From Bolinopsis microptera (taxonomy: Eukaryota > Ctenophora > Tentaculata > Lobata > Bolinopsidae): a DNA stretch of 64,000 nt. Every line of letters starts with the position of its first letter. Positions within the stretch are counted from its first letter, which is position 1. The notes under the pieces were generated by a model that worked only from the letters and a program-made list of their open reading frames with translations, was not told where the DNA came from and did not search any database. The stretch is taken from positions 15,724,169 to 15,788,168 of the forward strand of contig NC_087072.1 in assembly GCF_026151205.1 (NCBI RefSeq), in the 5' to 3' direction. The position numbers and the translations under genes were made by a program. Below, piece by piece: positions 41,800-53,639 of this stretch.

Positions 41800-43440
41800 T
41801 AGGAAAGTCAATCCTCAACTTGACTTTTACTGCTTTAAACAGATATGATGATATTAAGTGAAACAAATTTTAGTGAAACAAATTTAAAATTTTATCCTTT
41901 ATTTTACAATCATAATATAATAATATTTATAAGCCTCCGTTTTGAAAGTTTTAAATTTTAATATATTCACATTTCTATTTAAAATTCAATTTAATGTATA
42001 AGTCAATAACTGGCCGCCAAAGCCGCGCATTCTTAAAAACATGATTAAATTGTTTATGATTATACGACAAATAGAAATAAATTTAAAATTATCCGTGGTT
42101 TTTTTAAAAATAAATTATAATCTTACCTAAATCCAAAGCCAGCTTTGTAAAATTTACTTTTAGATCAAAATATATCGTCAATTCTAAATATTTACAATGC
42201 AACATTTCATTAATTTACATACAAGCGTACTCCAGCCCCTGCACGCATCCGTTCTTATGCGGCGCGGCTCAAGCCGCGCACGCACGTATTATTTTATACT
42301 TTTTGCTTTCTAATAAATATCGTGTCAATGTGTACGTCTAAATGTTCATGCTTTGTGTAAACCGAATCCAATTGAGATTAGTGACAAGGATAAGGACCCA
42401 AGTGCCTGTACGGCTTTTTCGGACCCCTGTGGACCACTACTCTTGAAGTCGCTCTACAACTATTGAACATTTATAACTGTTATATAATATATAACGACAT
42501 TTGACAATTATTATCATTAATCTATAATCTAGCTGTCTTGCTGAGGGGGAGGAGTAAACGCTTCACAAACTAAAGTGCTTACAACATACAAAATTTAAAA
42601 CCATCAACACGGTTATAGTTCATATCAAGGGCCAATTTGGTATACCTCTATTTCGTTGTAATATCTAGTATATCTTCACATCTTATATTAATACTATAAT
42701 GAAATACAATAGGATACATGTTTCGAGAAAGAAAGGTTGGTCCGATTATTAACAAAAGTAAACAAAAGTCCATCAGGGACTCCACGGAGTCGAAAAAGGT
42801 ACACGGCTGCTGTCTGGTGCTGCTAGGCATTTATTGATCACGATGTTTTATTGTATTGGTTTTTGATGATTCTATTGTTCGTGACTAATCAAGTTCTAAG
42901 TGGGGGTATAAAGTGCTGCTTAAGATACTTCGTCATCTCATTTCCAGTATAATGAATAAGATAGTAAACAATATAGTTTCAGTAGTTGACCCATACAGTT
43001 AGGTCCGTCATAACTCACAATTGTTTAGTCATCTGTCAATTGTCAAAGTCGTTGTGTGTTTAGTCGCTGAGTTAGCAGTAAGATAAGTTGTTACGCGCGC
43101 GCGCGTTTAATCCCGTCGACGTGAAATGTGACAATGAAAACGCTACAGAATTATTGTTTTCGCGCGTTACGTAGAATTTACTAGTGTGTAATACTGGTTA
43201 ACACTGGGTGTACACTGAGTGTAAGTCGCTAAGTTTCATATACGAGCCGAATATTTCTAATTTTGAGTGTATCGTGAGCATGTTTTACAGTGCAATTGTT
43301 CGGTACTAGTGTGTTTGTGTGTATATATAAATATATCATCTGTGGAGTATGGTGTGTGGACTGTGGTAAATAATGTGTTTAGTTGGAGTGCAGTGGTTGC
43401 ATGTATGAGGAAAGATAAGTGGTTATTTTAGTAACTCATA
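41800..43440. other. A+T-rich spacer
   Basis: No gene is seen. The part next to 43445 may be the 3' UTR of the CR1-like element. A (GC)n-like GCGCGCGCGCG run lies near 43096. Confidence 0.35.
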
Positions 43441-43444
43441 TTAA

Positions 43445-46400
43445 TCAAAACTTGAGCTTATTCGTGGCAAAATTAAGCTCACACCAATCAAGTGTATCAT
43501 GCTTGAATTGCAATTCTTGTAAAGCAATTTTCAATGTATTCTTAAACCCGTTTGTCGGAGTATTAAAACTTATCTTACTTGATGTTTGTCGACAGCTGTT
43601 CCACATGTAGGATGATTGGTAGATGAATTGTGAGGATGGTTGTGATGTGATGAAATGATCCTCTCGTCGTGGTGACCTGTTAAATGATGAGTACAGTGAT
43701 AATGGTTCCTCTAACTTATTAATTTTGAATAGTTCTAAGAGACAAGTGTACTTATACAGGTTGTGAACAGTTAACAATTTCTGATTCTTAAACAAGGGCT
43801 TAGAGTGTTCTTTTTTGTAAAAGTCCACACCTAGTCTTTGCTCACCAAATGGTCGTGTCCGGGCACAAGTTCTAAATTTTTCTAAGTAAGCTTCTTTATC
43901 CCCAAATAGAATTCTTATACACTTTTTCTGTGTTTTAAAGAGAGGTTCGAGTCGGTTGTTGCTAATACCACCCCATACAGATATTCCAAATCCCAAATGT
44001 GATTCGAATAAAGTATGGTATAAATCCTTATAATACTGTTTAGGGACAATGTGTCGTATTCTGCATAACTTACCTACTTCACATTTAAGTTTTGAGTTAA
44101 GTGACCGTGTGTGAGTTTTCCAATTAAGTTGATCATCGATAATGACACCTAGAAATTTAGCTTCTTGGACTTTTTTAATGACAACATTGTTCAAAGTTAA
44201 TATGTTCTCGTCATTTTCTACTTCCTCTTTGGCACGTGACGGTCTAAAGTGGATAAAACAGCATTTCTTAATGTTAATATGTAATAAGTTTAGTTTCATA
44301 TACTTATAAACAGATGCTAAAACTTCATTTCCCTTTTCGTACAGTCTTCTGACACATGTTTCTTCAATAAATATGTTAGTGTCATCGGCAAATAGTATAA
44401 ACGTTCCTATAATTGATGAGTTTCGGATGTCATTTATGTAGATGATAAACAGCAGGGGACCTAAACAGGACCCTTGGGGCACTCCGTAGACAACGGGCAG
44501 TTTCTCAGAGTCTTCACCTAATACTGAGACATACTGGTATCTATTCGACAGGTAACTTGCAATAAGGTTGTTTGCATTTCCACGGATCCCATAATTTTCT
44601 AACTTATGCAGTAACTTTTCATGTGAGATTGTATCAAAAGCTTTGCTAAGATCAATAAATATTCCAAGTACGTGTTGTTTTTTCTTGAGACGTGATTCTA
44701 TGTGGTTAACTGAGTAATTTAAAGCATAACTAGTTGAATGATTTTTACGGAATCCGTACTGGTTTTCATACAAGGAATTCTGTGAATGAAAGAAGCTATA
44801 TAATCTGTTGAATATAATTTTTTCAAATATTTTACCAAATACTGCAAGTGTCGACACAGGTCTATAATTTTCAAGGAGTTCCTGGTTATCTTTCTTGTAA
44901 ATTGGACTAATCCTTCCAATCTTAAGGTCATCAGGGAATATGCCATCTTTCATACATTCATTGTACAGTACAGTAAGTAGAGGAGTGACTATTTTTGAGG
45001 ACTGTTTTACAACATGAATAGGAATATCACTTGCCTTACCGTTCTTAAGTTCAGATATGATTTTGCTAACCTCGTCTGTTGTGCAGTCATGCATGTAAAT
45101 GCTGGAGGTGTTTGAGAGCGGTAAATAGTCATAGAAACTAGGTAGATTGTTTATGTTCATTTGACCAAGTTCATTGTAAGCAGTATTTAGGTCAGAGGCC
45201 AATGATACGAAATACTTATTGAATTCGTTTGCTATGATCCTCCTGTTCGTTATCTTAACGTTGTCTATGGTGAACAGCGGCTTTATTTCACGCCGCCGTA
45301 TTCCTCTTATACTATTAATTAGTTCCCAGGTCTTTTTACTATTCCCGCTATTTTCTGCAAATTTACCAGAGAAGTAATCTGTTTTCACTGTTTGACGTGT
45401 TTTCTTTAGGACTTTTCTGTATTCTTTGTAGATAAGGTAGCGACTACGTTTTAGTGAGCATTCAGGGCACTGGCAAATCCCGCCCTTGTTATCAGTTTCC
45501 CCGAGTTTACATTTTCTATTTCTTATCTCAACCCAATTTTCGTACAGTTTATGCTGATTATTAATTGAGCAAATGAGACCGGGAGTTATCCAAGGGTTAA
45601 CCTTAACAGTTCTCTTAGAGGTTTTCGGGGTTTCTAGTTTAAACGATTTTTCGATGCAGTTTTTGTAAGTGTCATGGAATTCAGTAAAGTTATGGATTAT
45701 TTTAGTTTTAAGCTCATCTTCAAGATCCACTAGGAAGCCGTTAACATTTGATTGACAGAAATCGTAATACTGTTTAATAGAAGTTTTTCCAGAGTTGACT
45801 TCAACATTCCAGTTAAATATGTTAAAAATAGGCGAGTGGTGAGTTATTCGTTCTTTTAGGGTGCCTGAAGTAATAACATTCTCAATGTCGTTGGTAATTA
45901 TGTTGTCTATGCAAGATGCTTTACAGCCTGGTTTTTCGTGAGTAGCAATAGATATTAACGGACAAAATCCTTTACTGAACAATATTTCTTCATATTTTTG
46001 TACATTTTTGTTATCTTTATCATGAAGATCGATATTAAAGTCTCCAGCTAGATAACTAAACTTCGGCATGTGATCAAGAAGGTTAGAAAGTTCAACTAGA
46101 GCTTGGGAAATACAGCCACTTGGTGGACGATACAAAACACCTACATTAACAGGTTGATCTTCGTTACTTAATGATAAGACAAGTATTTCTAGATGTTCTG
46201 TGACTTGTGATATATTTTCAATTACTGTAGCATTTAATCTATCGTCAACATAAAGGGCTACTCCAGTGCCCTTTTGTTTGTTAGGTGCTGTGTCCTGATA
46301 GTAACTATTATAACCGTCGAGCTGAAATAGGTTGCTTAATTCTTTCCCAGTGTTGGTTTCAGCTAGGCCTATTACGGAGAATTTTGTTTTGTACCTACAG

Positions 46401-46810
46401 GTTTCAATGGCAAGGTTGTCAAAATTTGATTTATTTCCATCAATATTTTGAAAGAGAATAGATGATTGTTTCTTTACTTGGTTGCAGAGAATATTGGTAA
46501 GGTCAGATGCAGTGTATGAGTTACAATTATTTAAAGTATTCGAGATTTTGGTTGTGTATTCGTCTAGGTTGTTGTCGTCGTTGTCGTTGTCAGTGAGTAG
46601 TTTAAATGGGTTGTATTTAACCTTGTCTAAATGGATACAACGAGTACAGTAAAACTCATTAGATTGGCTATTTGTATTGGATTTGCGATAGCATTTATGG
46701 TGCATTATGCAGTCACAGTGGAAACATTCAACTATTGTTTGGCCGATGACTATGTTCTTAGAACAGACAAGACATACCTCCTTAATGAGGGGAGTCATGT
46801 GGTTGGTAGC
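43445..46810 (-). CDS. CR1-like non-LTR retrotransposon ORF2 (PHD, endonuclease, RT)
   Basis: An intact frame of about 1120 residues. A PHD-type zinc finger comes first: CLVCSKN...CFHCDCIMHHKCY...CTRC. Next is an AP-like endonuclease with QNIDG, GLAETN, GTGVALYVD, LAGDFNIDLHD and ITHHSPI. Then a reverse transcriptase with NYRPVSTLAVFGKIFEKII, a GIFIDLSKAFDTI motif A, GVPQGSCLGPLLFIIYIND, and FADDTNIF with both catalytic Asp. Motifs look complete, so the polymerase could once have been active. The open frame extends back to an ATG at 46846; the start MATNHMTPL at about 46810 was chosen because it lies just ahead of the zinc finger. Its 5' end overlaps the 3' end of ORF1. Confidence 0.88.
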   Translation of the reverse strand, partial: ATNHMTPLIKEVCLVCSKNIVIGQTIVECFHCDCIMHHKCYRKSNTNSQSNEFYCTRCIHLDKVKYNPFKLLTDNDNDDNNLDEYTTKISNTLNNCNSYTASDLTNILCNQVKKQSSILFQNIDGNKSNFDNLAIETCRYKTKFSVIGLAETNTGKELSNLFQLDGYNSYYQDTAPNKQKGTGVALYVDDRLNATVIENISQVTEHLEILVLSLSNEDQPVNVGVLYRPPSGCISQALVELSNLLDHMPKFSYLAGDFNIDLHDKDNKNVQKYEEILFSKGFCPLISIATHEKPGCKASCIDNIITNDIENVITSGTLKERITHHSPIFNIFNWNVEVNSGKTSIKQYYDFCQSNVNGFLVDLEDELKTKIIHNFTEFHDTYKNCIEKSFKLETPKTSKRTVKVNPWITPGLICSINNQHKLYENWVEIRNRKCKLGETDNKGGICQCPECSLKRSRYLIYKEYRKVLKKTRQTVKTDYFSGKFAENSGNSKKTWELINSIRGIRRREIKPLFTIDNVKITNRRIIANEFNKYFVSLASDLNTAYNELGQMNINNLPSFYDYLPLSNTSSIYMHDCTTDEVSKIISELKNGKASDIPIHVVKQSSKIVTPLLTVLYNECMKDGIFPDDLKIGRISPIYKKDNQELLENYRPVSTLAVFGKIFEKIIFNRLYSFFHSQNSLYENQYGFRKNHSTSYALNYSVNHIESRLKKKQHVLGIFIDLSKAFDTISHEKLLHKLENYGIRGNANNLIASYLSNRYQYVSVLGEDSEKLPVVYGVPQGSCLGPLLFIIYINDIRNSSIIGTFILFADDTNIFIEETCVRRLYEKGNEVLASVYKYMKLNLLHINIKKCCFIHFRPSRAKEEVENDENILTLNNVVIKKVQEAKFLGVIIDDQLNWKTHTRSLNSKLKCEVGKLCRIRHIVPKQYYKDLYHTLFESHLGFGISVWGGISNNRLEPLFKTQKKCIRILFGDKEAYLEKFRTCARTRPFGEQRLGVDFYKKEHSKPLFKNQKLLTVHNLYKYTCLLELFKINKLEEPLSLYSSFNRSPRREDHFITSQPSSQFIYQSSYMWNSCRQTSSKISFNTPTNGFKNTLKIALQELQFKHDTLDWCELNFATNKLKF

Positions 46811-47480
46811 CATCCACGTGACCCTGACTAGCAGCAGCAGGAACAACAGGACCAGTTTCTCTTCCAGCAGTCACATCCCTGAAGGATCTACTGTCTACCT
46901 TTGTGGACCTCCTCTTCCTTTTGTCGATACCACCGTTAATCCTGAGAAGAACAGTGTTACGAATAAATTGACCTAACTTTGCTAGTCCCCTCCAGTTGAG
47001 GTGAAGGAAGTCTGGTTTTTGGTGTTTGTTGAGGTCGCGAGAGAGAGAGCGGTCAAGTAGACCATCTCTATCACAGAACTCATCAAATCCATCCACATAA
47101 CTGACACCAAAATTGGACGGGAGCAGCCTACGTCGAATCAAACTGTTAAAATATATAAGTTTTCTATTTAAGTCAGCACGTTTAGAGGGAATTGCTGGAC
47201 AAACAAAAACATGTATACACGGATTGACAGATTGTATCTGTGCAATCTTTGAAGCTAATGCGTTATAAATAATTTCAATGTCATGTTGGTTCTTGACGTC
47301 TTCGTTTTTGAGGTCGTTGACCCCGCACAATATTACACAGTTTCTATACCCCAACGTGACATAAGGATCTATATTATCAATGACCGGAGCGAAGATGCGT
47401 TTGCCAGGTAACCACTTGCCGAATGACTTAGCAGGATCAGTACCAAATTTCAAGCCTCCAGTGTTTAACTTAACTTATTA
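46782..47480 (-). CDS. CR1-like retrotransposon ORF1, SGNH/GDSL esterase, 5'-truncated
   Basis: The frame encodes NCVILCGVNDLKNEDVKNQH, then a long helix and FLHLNWRGLAKLGQFI. GVNDL and D/FLHLN..G are the GxND and DxxH blocks of SGNH esterases, which occur in ORF1 of CR1-type elements. The first block (GDS) and an initiator ATG are missing. Upstream there is a stop codon and unrelated sequence, so the element is cut at its 5' end. ORF1 overlaps ORF2 by a short stretch in another frame. Confidence 0.8.
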
Positions 47481-47580
47481 TTATTTTTTTTTACATACTC
47501 CTTCTTAGTGTGGTGACTTGGGGTCCATAAATATAACAATACAAGCTGATAAACCAAAAAGAACAACTGGGGTAGGTAGG

Positions 47581-47868
47581 CAGTGGCGTAACGTTGCCTG
47601 TTGGCGCCCCCCTGCCGAAAAAAGCGCCCCCCTGTTGGCGCCCCTCCCCTTTTGGTGCCCCTCCCTAAAATTGAACAAATTAGGTGATTTTAAAGAATAC
47701 GCCGGTAAAATCTCTAAAAAAGTGTGTATCTAGAGCAAAACGCGCAGTTTTGCTAGTACTTTAGTTAAGTTTTCGAAATTGTCCCACATTCAAACGACGA
47801 TTTGGCGCCCCCCTAAGACGGCACCCCCCTGCACAGCGGGGTCAGCAGGGCCTTTCGTTACGCCACTG
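47581..47868. mobile_element. hAT-type MITE (family G), copy 3, 288 bp
   Basis: The ends are CAGTGGCGTAACGTT and CGTTACGCCACTG. TAGGTAGG is duplicated exactly at 47573-47580 and 47869-47876. It is almost identical to copy 2 in the opposite orientation, so these two copies are young. Confidence 0.9.
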
Positions 47869-47876
47869 TAGGTAGG

Positions 47877-48895
47877 TAGCCCTGGTGGGTGCGTAAACTT
47901 TACGGTCTGCTCTCTCCAAGATCAGCCTGCTTCTCCATTTTACCGTGAAGCCTAATTTCTAGTTTTTGTAAAATATACAATGCAAGTGCAGGTTTACTAA
48001 TCTTAATCTAAGTTTAACAACTCAATAGCCCAAGTCACCATACCCGTAGTATATTCCATGGTAATAGAAGAGCTTTAAAGTTTTTCAAATTGTTGCTATA
48101 ATTGATTTAAATAAAAATGTGTTGTTTTCTTGAAAAAATTTGTTGTTTTCTTGCTCTCCGTACGTCAATGCCATATTCGACAAACAACACATCTCCACTA
48201 CTGTCAACTTCGCAAACCGCACCAAACGCTCAATTGTGCCAAAGGAGCTGGACCAGACTGGTGTGACATAACGACTACTCACACATCGTCTTAGTTCACC
48301 TTTCTCTTCCACACCCAGTTGTCACTTAAGCGTTCATATAATACACGACACATCTTACAACACTTACCATCATCCTACATTACACATTTTGATTCCACCG
48401 GCATCGGCCTCCCATAGGATTGCCATACCCCAGCATCCACATGTTATCCTTTCGTGGGCAACCCAAGCCAAGCCTCTCTTTAAGAAACACAGTGGCTGCA
48501 AAAGCGCAAATTGCAAACTAAGTATTTTGCGCGTTTTCTCGCGTTTTGACAAGATATATATTATAAGCACTCTTTAAATGCTGTCCATAAATTCCAGAAC
48601 AATCCTTTTAGTATGATTTTTAATACATCATACAATTTATGGTCTAAATATCATTATCTAGCAATTTTGAAATTTCTAGCTTAACTGTAAATAGAGTTAA
48701 GTGCATTTTAAAACAAATAAAAGTCCTCCATTTTGTTTTGATCATAACATATGAAATAAGTAAAACTAAATGGGCATATTTACACGAAATGATCAGAAAT
48801 TTTCTAAATAACAATACAGTCAAAGTTTTAGGTATAGGCAGGAAAATATTCATAACTAAAACGTTAATCAAAGATATACGAATTATACTTATTTA
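47877..48895. other. Spacer without recognisable gene
   Basis: Short frames on both strands show no family motif. I see no repeat with clear borders here. Confidence 0.35.
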
Positions 48896-48916
48896 GGCAT
48901 CATGTAGCCTCCAGGC

Positions 48917-49050
48917 TCGACAAACCCCGACAAACCCCAACACACCCCGACAAACCCCGACAAACCCCGACAAACCCCGACAAACCCCGACAGACCCCGA
49001 CAAACCCCGACATATCCCGACAAACCCCGACAAACCCCGACATATCCCGA
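48917..49050. repeat. CAAACCCCGA tandem array, locus 1
   Basis: About thirteen 10-bp units of ACAAACCCCG with variants, next to GACGTGTCGAGATATGTC. GGCATCATGTAGCC at 48897 is the inverse of GGCTACATGATGCC beside the second array (53820-53968). Both arrays therefore belong to one element family. Confidence 0.85.
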
Positions 49051-49249
49051 CGTGTCGAGATATGTCAGGGTATGTCGGATTATGTCAGTTTGCCCAATAA
49101 TTTCGGTATCAAATTGACGAAAATAATACTCTGGAGCTCTCATAATACAATTTTTTCCGTTCGCACTCTTTTGTAGAAAGACAATAGTGAAAGGTTACGA
49201 ATGGACGTTTTAGCAGAAAAACGTGGATTTTGGAGAACGAGGTAAGTGG

Positions 49250-50656
49250 TAGGCTATTCATTATCGGTATGGAATCTTTTATCTAGATAAACAGATAAAG
49301 ATTTAGGTTTTATCTAGATAAAACCGATAAAACCGATAATTTTTCTGCTGAAGGCCGAAGCCAAAATGTTTTCCAAATTTCGCAAAAACTAATTTGTCGA
49401 ATTTTATTACTGTTTACCAGTAATCTTGCTAAAGTACCACTTCCTTTCTTTCGAAAATATTAGAGCATCAGTTTTCTTCTCCGGGGAGCAGAAGTGCACC
49501 AGTTTTCTTCAAAACAGTAGACCAACAGTTTTCTTCTCCTAAGAACAGTAGTGCACCAGTTTTCTTCAAAACAGTAGACCAACGGTTTTCTTCTCCTGAG
49601 AACAGTAGTGCACCAGTTTTCTTCAAAACAGTAGACCAACAGTTTTCTTCTCCTAAGAACAGTAGTGTACCAGTTCTCTTCAAAACAGTAGACCAACAGT
49701 TTCCTTCTCCTGAGAACAGTAGTGTACCAGTTCTCTTCAAAACAGTAGACCAAGGGTTTCCTTCTCCTGAGAACAGTAGTGTACTACCAGTTCTCTTCAA
49801 AACAGTAGACCCCACCAGTTTTCTTCTCCTGAGAACAGTAACGCAATAGTTCTCTTCAAAACAGTAGACCAAGGGTTTCCTTCTCCTGAGAACAGTAGTG
49901 TACTACCAGTTCTTTTCAAAACAGTAGACCCCACCGGTTTTCTTCTCCTGAGAACAGTAACGCAATAGTTCTCTTCAAAACAGTAGACCAGTGACCACCG
50001 GTTTTCTTCTCATGAGAACAGTAGTGCACCTGTTTTCTTCAAAACAGTAGACCAAGGTTTTCCTTCTCCTGAGAACAGTAGTGCACCAAATACCAATTCT
50101 CCTCGAAACAGTTAAGCATTTAAAGTGATTCAGTGAACCGTTTTCTTATCCTGTTGATAACTTGGAGCAACAGATTCCTTCTCCTGAAAACAATGTTTCA
50201 CGCCCAGAACACTTACAGAATTAAATTGAGTGCCCTGCCGGTATTTTTTACTTTTGTTAACAGTTACATGCTCGTTCCCGTCTCCAGAATGATTATAAGG
50301 TAAAACGCCAGCACCCTCAAGAGAACAATATCAATAACCTTCTCTGGATTTCAGCAGTTCATACAGTTCTACAGTTCCATAGGTATACAAATGTAAATTA
50401 ACCTCTTAAGCTCACATCTAAGAAAACTACCTCTTCTATCATACTAGAAGACGTTTGGGACTGTTTCTTGGATTACTTGGGAAGGCAAAAACACTAATAT
50501 TTCTTTACAATTTTACGGTATTGTGGCAGTATTTTCGGTAATATCTAGTGAATTTTTATACCGATAAAAATATGTTTTATCTAGATAAACAGATAACTTA
50601 TTTTAACGAATTATCGGAGATAATTATCGGTTACGATTATCGGAGTGGATAGCCTA
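49250..50656. mobile_element. 1.4-kb hAT-type element carrying a minisatellite
   Basis: The ends are TAGGCTATTCATTATCGG and CGGAGTGGATAGCCTA, an inverted repeat with mismatches. GTAAGTGG is duplicated at 49242-49249 and 50657-50664. Near both ends lie TTTTATCTAGATAAA and several CCGATAA/TTATCGG motifs, such as transposase-binding repeats. No transposase is seen; the centre is filled by a tandem array. Confidence 0.82.
49469..50090. repeat. ~57-bp minisatellite inside the hAT-type element
   Basis: About eleven units built from TTTTCTTCAAAACAGTAGACC and TTCTTCTCCTGAGAACAGTA, with a few indels. The - strand frame happens to be open (repeats of VYCFEENW..TVLRRRK), but only because the unit lacks stops. 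Confidence 0.9.
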
Positions 50657-50694
50657 GTAAGTGGCTATAAATATGTCGTCAGTCCTTCCTTCCT

Positions 50695-50995
50695 TCCGTA
50701 AGTTACCATGACAACTAGCGCGCAGTGCAGCGCGCGAGTATTGCTTGCGGAGATTTAATGTATATTATATAGCTAGCATGTCAATGAATGCGCGGCGCGA
50801 GTGTATTTTAATGTATGCTATGTTATGTACAGTATTAGGTAATAAGCCCAATTTGTACATGGCATGCGTAGTATAATGTACTCTGTGTATATTATTATTA
50901 TAAAGTGAGCTGATTAGAGCTTATATTTATAGTTATAGTGAATGGAAATCTAGCGTCCGCCAAAACGAAACAACGGGCGCAATTCTTGTTAAAAC
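50695..50995. repeat. Family J dispersed repeat, copy 2 (inverted)
   Basis: Reverse-complement homolog of 2410-2850, with GGAAATCTAGCGTCCGCCAA, CGAAACAACGGGCGCAATTC and ATTGCTTGCGGAGA in the corresponding order. Confidence 0.65.
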
Positions 50996-51242
50996 TGTGC
51001 ACTCAGTATAATAATAATCTAATACGCACTATGAAGCTATGAGCACGAGAGAAGAGTACTATACCGGACGGGACTGCAAGATTGTGAGAAAGCAAGAGCG
51101 CAGCGCAAGAGACCAAAAGAGCAAGAGTGGGAGACAGTAAGAGCCACAGGATGAAAAGAAAGGAGTGTTGCGTCAGGCTTTGCTTCGCCGCATCGGTTCA
51201 CTTCCTAACCAATACATACATGCTACATGAAGAGGTCTCCCC

Positions 51243-52621
51243 CTAGTCGTTGGAGTGGCCTGCATCACACACATCTCTTCTACGGCGTAACATGTTCCTC
51301 CATTCCACTCGCTTTAGAGCCAACTGTTTTACTGCATCTCTGCTGATGTTATCGACACCTGTAAATTCAGCCGCATCCTCGAGTACACAGGCCATCCAGC
51401 CTTTGCGGGGTCGTCCTCTCAGTCTCTTTCCATAGTTTGGTTTCCAATCCAGTAAGAAATTGGGGAACCGCGTCTCTGGCATTCTGACAACATGTCCATA
51501 CCACCTTAGTCTAGCCGCACCGATGAAAGTTTCGATAGACTTAATTCCAGCACGCCTGAGAACTTCTTCATTGGAGACATGGGAGAACCACTTTATCTTC
51601 AAGATTCTTCTCAGGGAGGTCAGATGGAAGACCTCAAACCGTTTCATCTGCTTCTTTGTTGTGTTCCACACTTCAGCTCCATATAACAGAATAGTAATAA
51701 CAGCAGCCTTGTAGATACGGATCTTGGTGGGCGTTCTTATAGTTCGACTGTTCCATATCTTCCAAAGCTGATGGAACGCACCATTAGCACGCTGGATCCT
51801 GATGTCAAGATCTCTGTCAATGGTACCATCCCCACTGATGTTGGCACCAAGATAAACAAAGTTGCTGACCTGTTCAACAGGTTCTCCCTCCACTGTTAGC
51901 TTTATACTGTCTCTTTCGGTGTAAGGTCGCTGGGACGCACACTTGCTGATCGCCATGCATTGTGTCTTTTTAGCGTTGATCTTCAACCCAGCATAAGAGG
52001 TGTAATAAGCTATAAGATCAGTGGACTCATGCAGCCCTTCTTCAGTATTGTCCATCACTGCCAGATCATCAGCGTAGTCACTATCCATGATAACTTTTTC
52101 ATCTGCACCCTTTAGTTCCTTTTGCAGTACAGCACCATGACTGATTGCCTTGTGAACCTCGGCCAAAAAGATTCCAAAGTTCAGACAGAAATTAAATACA
52201 GGAGGGCCCTGGATATCACCCTGTCCAGTGCCCGAATTAACAGAGAACCAATCAGACATTTCACCATTAACCCTGACAGCACTCATGGTTCCGTTGAAGA
52301 ATGCCTGAAAGATTCTAACATATTTCTCAGGAAGTCCATAGTGTCTCATGCTTGACCAAATAAACTCTCTTCTGATGGAATCAAACGCTGCCTTAAAAGC
52401 AATGAAATTAACATAAAGTGGAATGTTAAACTCAATGCAGTTGTGAATAATGGTGCGGATGGAATAAATCTGATCAATACATGAGCGGTTCCGTCTGAAC
52501 CCACACTGATTTTCCCTAAGAAGACACTCCATTCCAACATCCAGCCTCTTAAGAAGAACCATTTGAAGAACCTTAAAAGACGTTGCCCTAAGAGTTATAC
52601 CCCTATTATTGCAGCAGTATA
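51243..52621 (-). pseudogene. Non-LTR reverse transcriptase, 5'-truncated, catalytic Asp lost
   Basis: A continuous frame of about 459 codons from CNNRGITLRATSFKVLQMVL at about 52621 to HSND at 51243. It has RT blocks ENQCGFRRNRSCIDQI, GTGQGDIQGPPVFNFCLN and DSDYADDLAVM. The C-terminal ARLRWYGHVVRMPETRFPN is common in RTE-like and related elements. Motif A reads NFIAFKAAFDSI; the usual form is NFIDFKKAFDS, so the catalytic Asp appears replaced by Ala (one base change). The endonuclease half is absent. It is a dead copy, not a host gene. Confidence 0.8.
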
Positions 52622-53639
52622 TACTACCCTAATATATACTTATATATACTTACCAATACTTGCCTAAATCCAATTCAATGAAACAAGCGATGCTGATTAA
52701 AAACAAAAAAATTTGTATCATGTATTTTAAATAACATACATACGTATAAAAGTTATTACTAATACTAAGAGTAACTTTTAAAATGTACTTTACAAGGCAT
52801 TATACAACTTAGAAGTACACGTATCCCAAAGGCCAAAATATCATGCAATTTGTAAAATTTAAACAAATATTCTTAATTATCATTGATAATTTTCTACATG
52901 TGTCGAACTCTAAAAACTACAACCCATTGTAAGAAGATTTAACGTGTAGCCTTTTGTTATTGTTAAAATAATAAAAAACAATGTAATATCTATTATATAG
53001 CATCACAATTATAATGATATCAAAATATGATAATTGGTAATGTACTGGCCAGTATATTAACATAGATCCGCTCATTACGTACCGAAGTGAACATTCACTA
53101 AGCACCGTTGATCGTCGTAATCAGAGAGCGCGGTAAAGGAGTAAAGGGCGGGAAGGAGTGGAGATTGGACAGTTAAGACAAGTTTGGAACTTTTGGGATC
53201 CATCGTTCAAAAAATTTCAAAACAAAACTTACATGAAAATTATGAAACCTTACAAAACTCTCCAAATCAATCACAATGCCTTCTAAAGTACAATGAATCA
53301 ATGTCCAAAAAAGATCAATTCGAGAGAAATCTTAGTTCCCAAAACAAGAACTTGATGTTTTTAGAAATAAAATAACAATATTTCAGCATCAAAGTATCAA
53401 ACAGTTCCCAGGTAATTTGACACTACTAAATAATTCAATATTTTAAAAACAACTTTAAAAACTTTATCAACTACTGCCCGACGTGACTCGTGTGCCACAT
53501 TGTACCAACTCTCGCTCTTCGTCCAAGCTTTTTCGTCTACTTGGCGTAGGGCGCGGTAAGATTTTATGTAATCACGCGCGTACTTATCGCGCTGTAGTAA
53601 TACGTGAACATGGTCTTGTGGCTTCCAATGACCCCTGTA

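Noticed and set aside
48917-49050. CRISPR-like array of regularly spaced repeats
   Set aside because: The units are contiguous 10-bp repeats without unique spacers, in a eukaryotic genome context.
49460-49872. Long open frames with repeated VYCFEENW..TVLRRRK
   Set aside because: This is a translation of the 57-bp minisatellite. Two overlapping frames are open at once, and there is no gene context.
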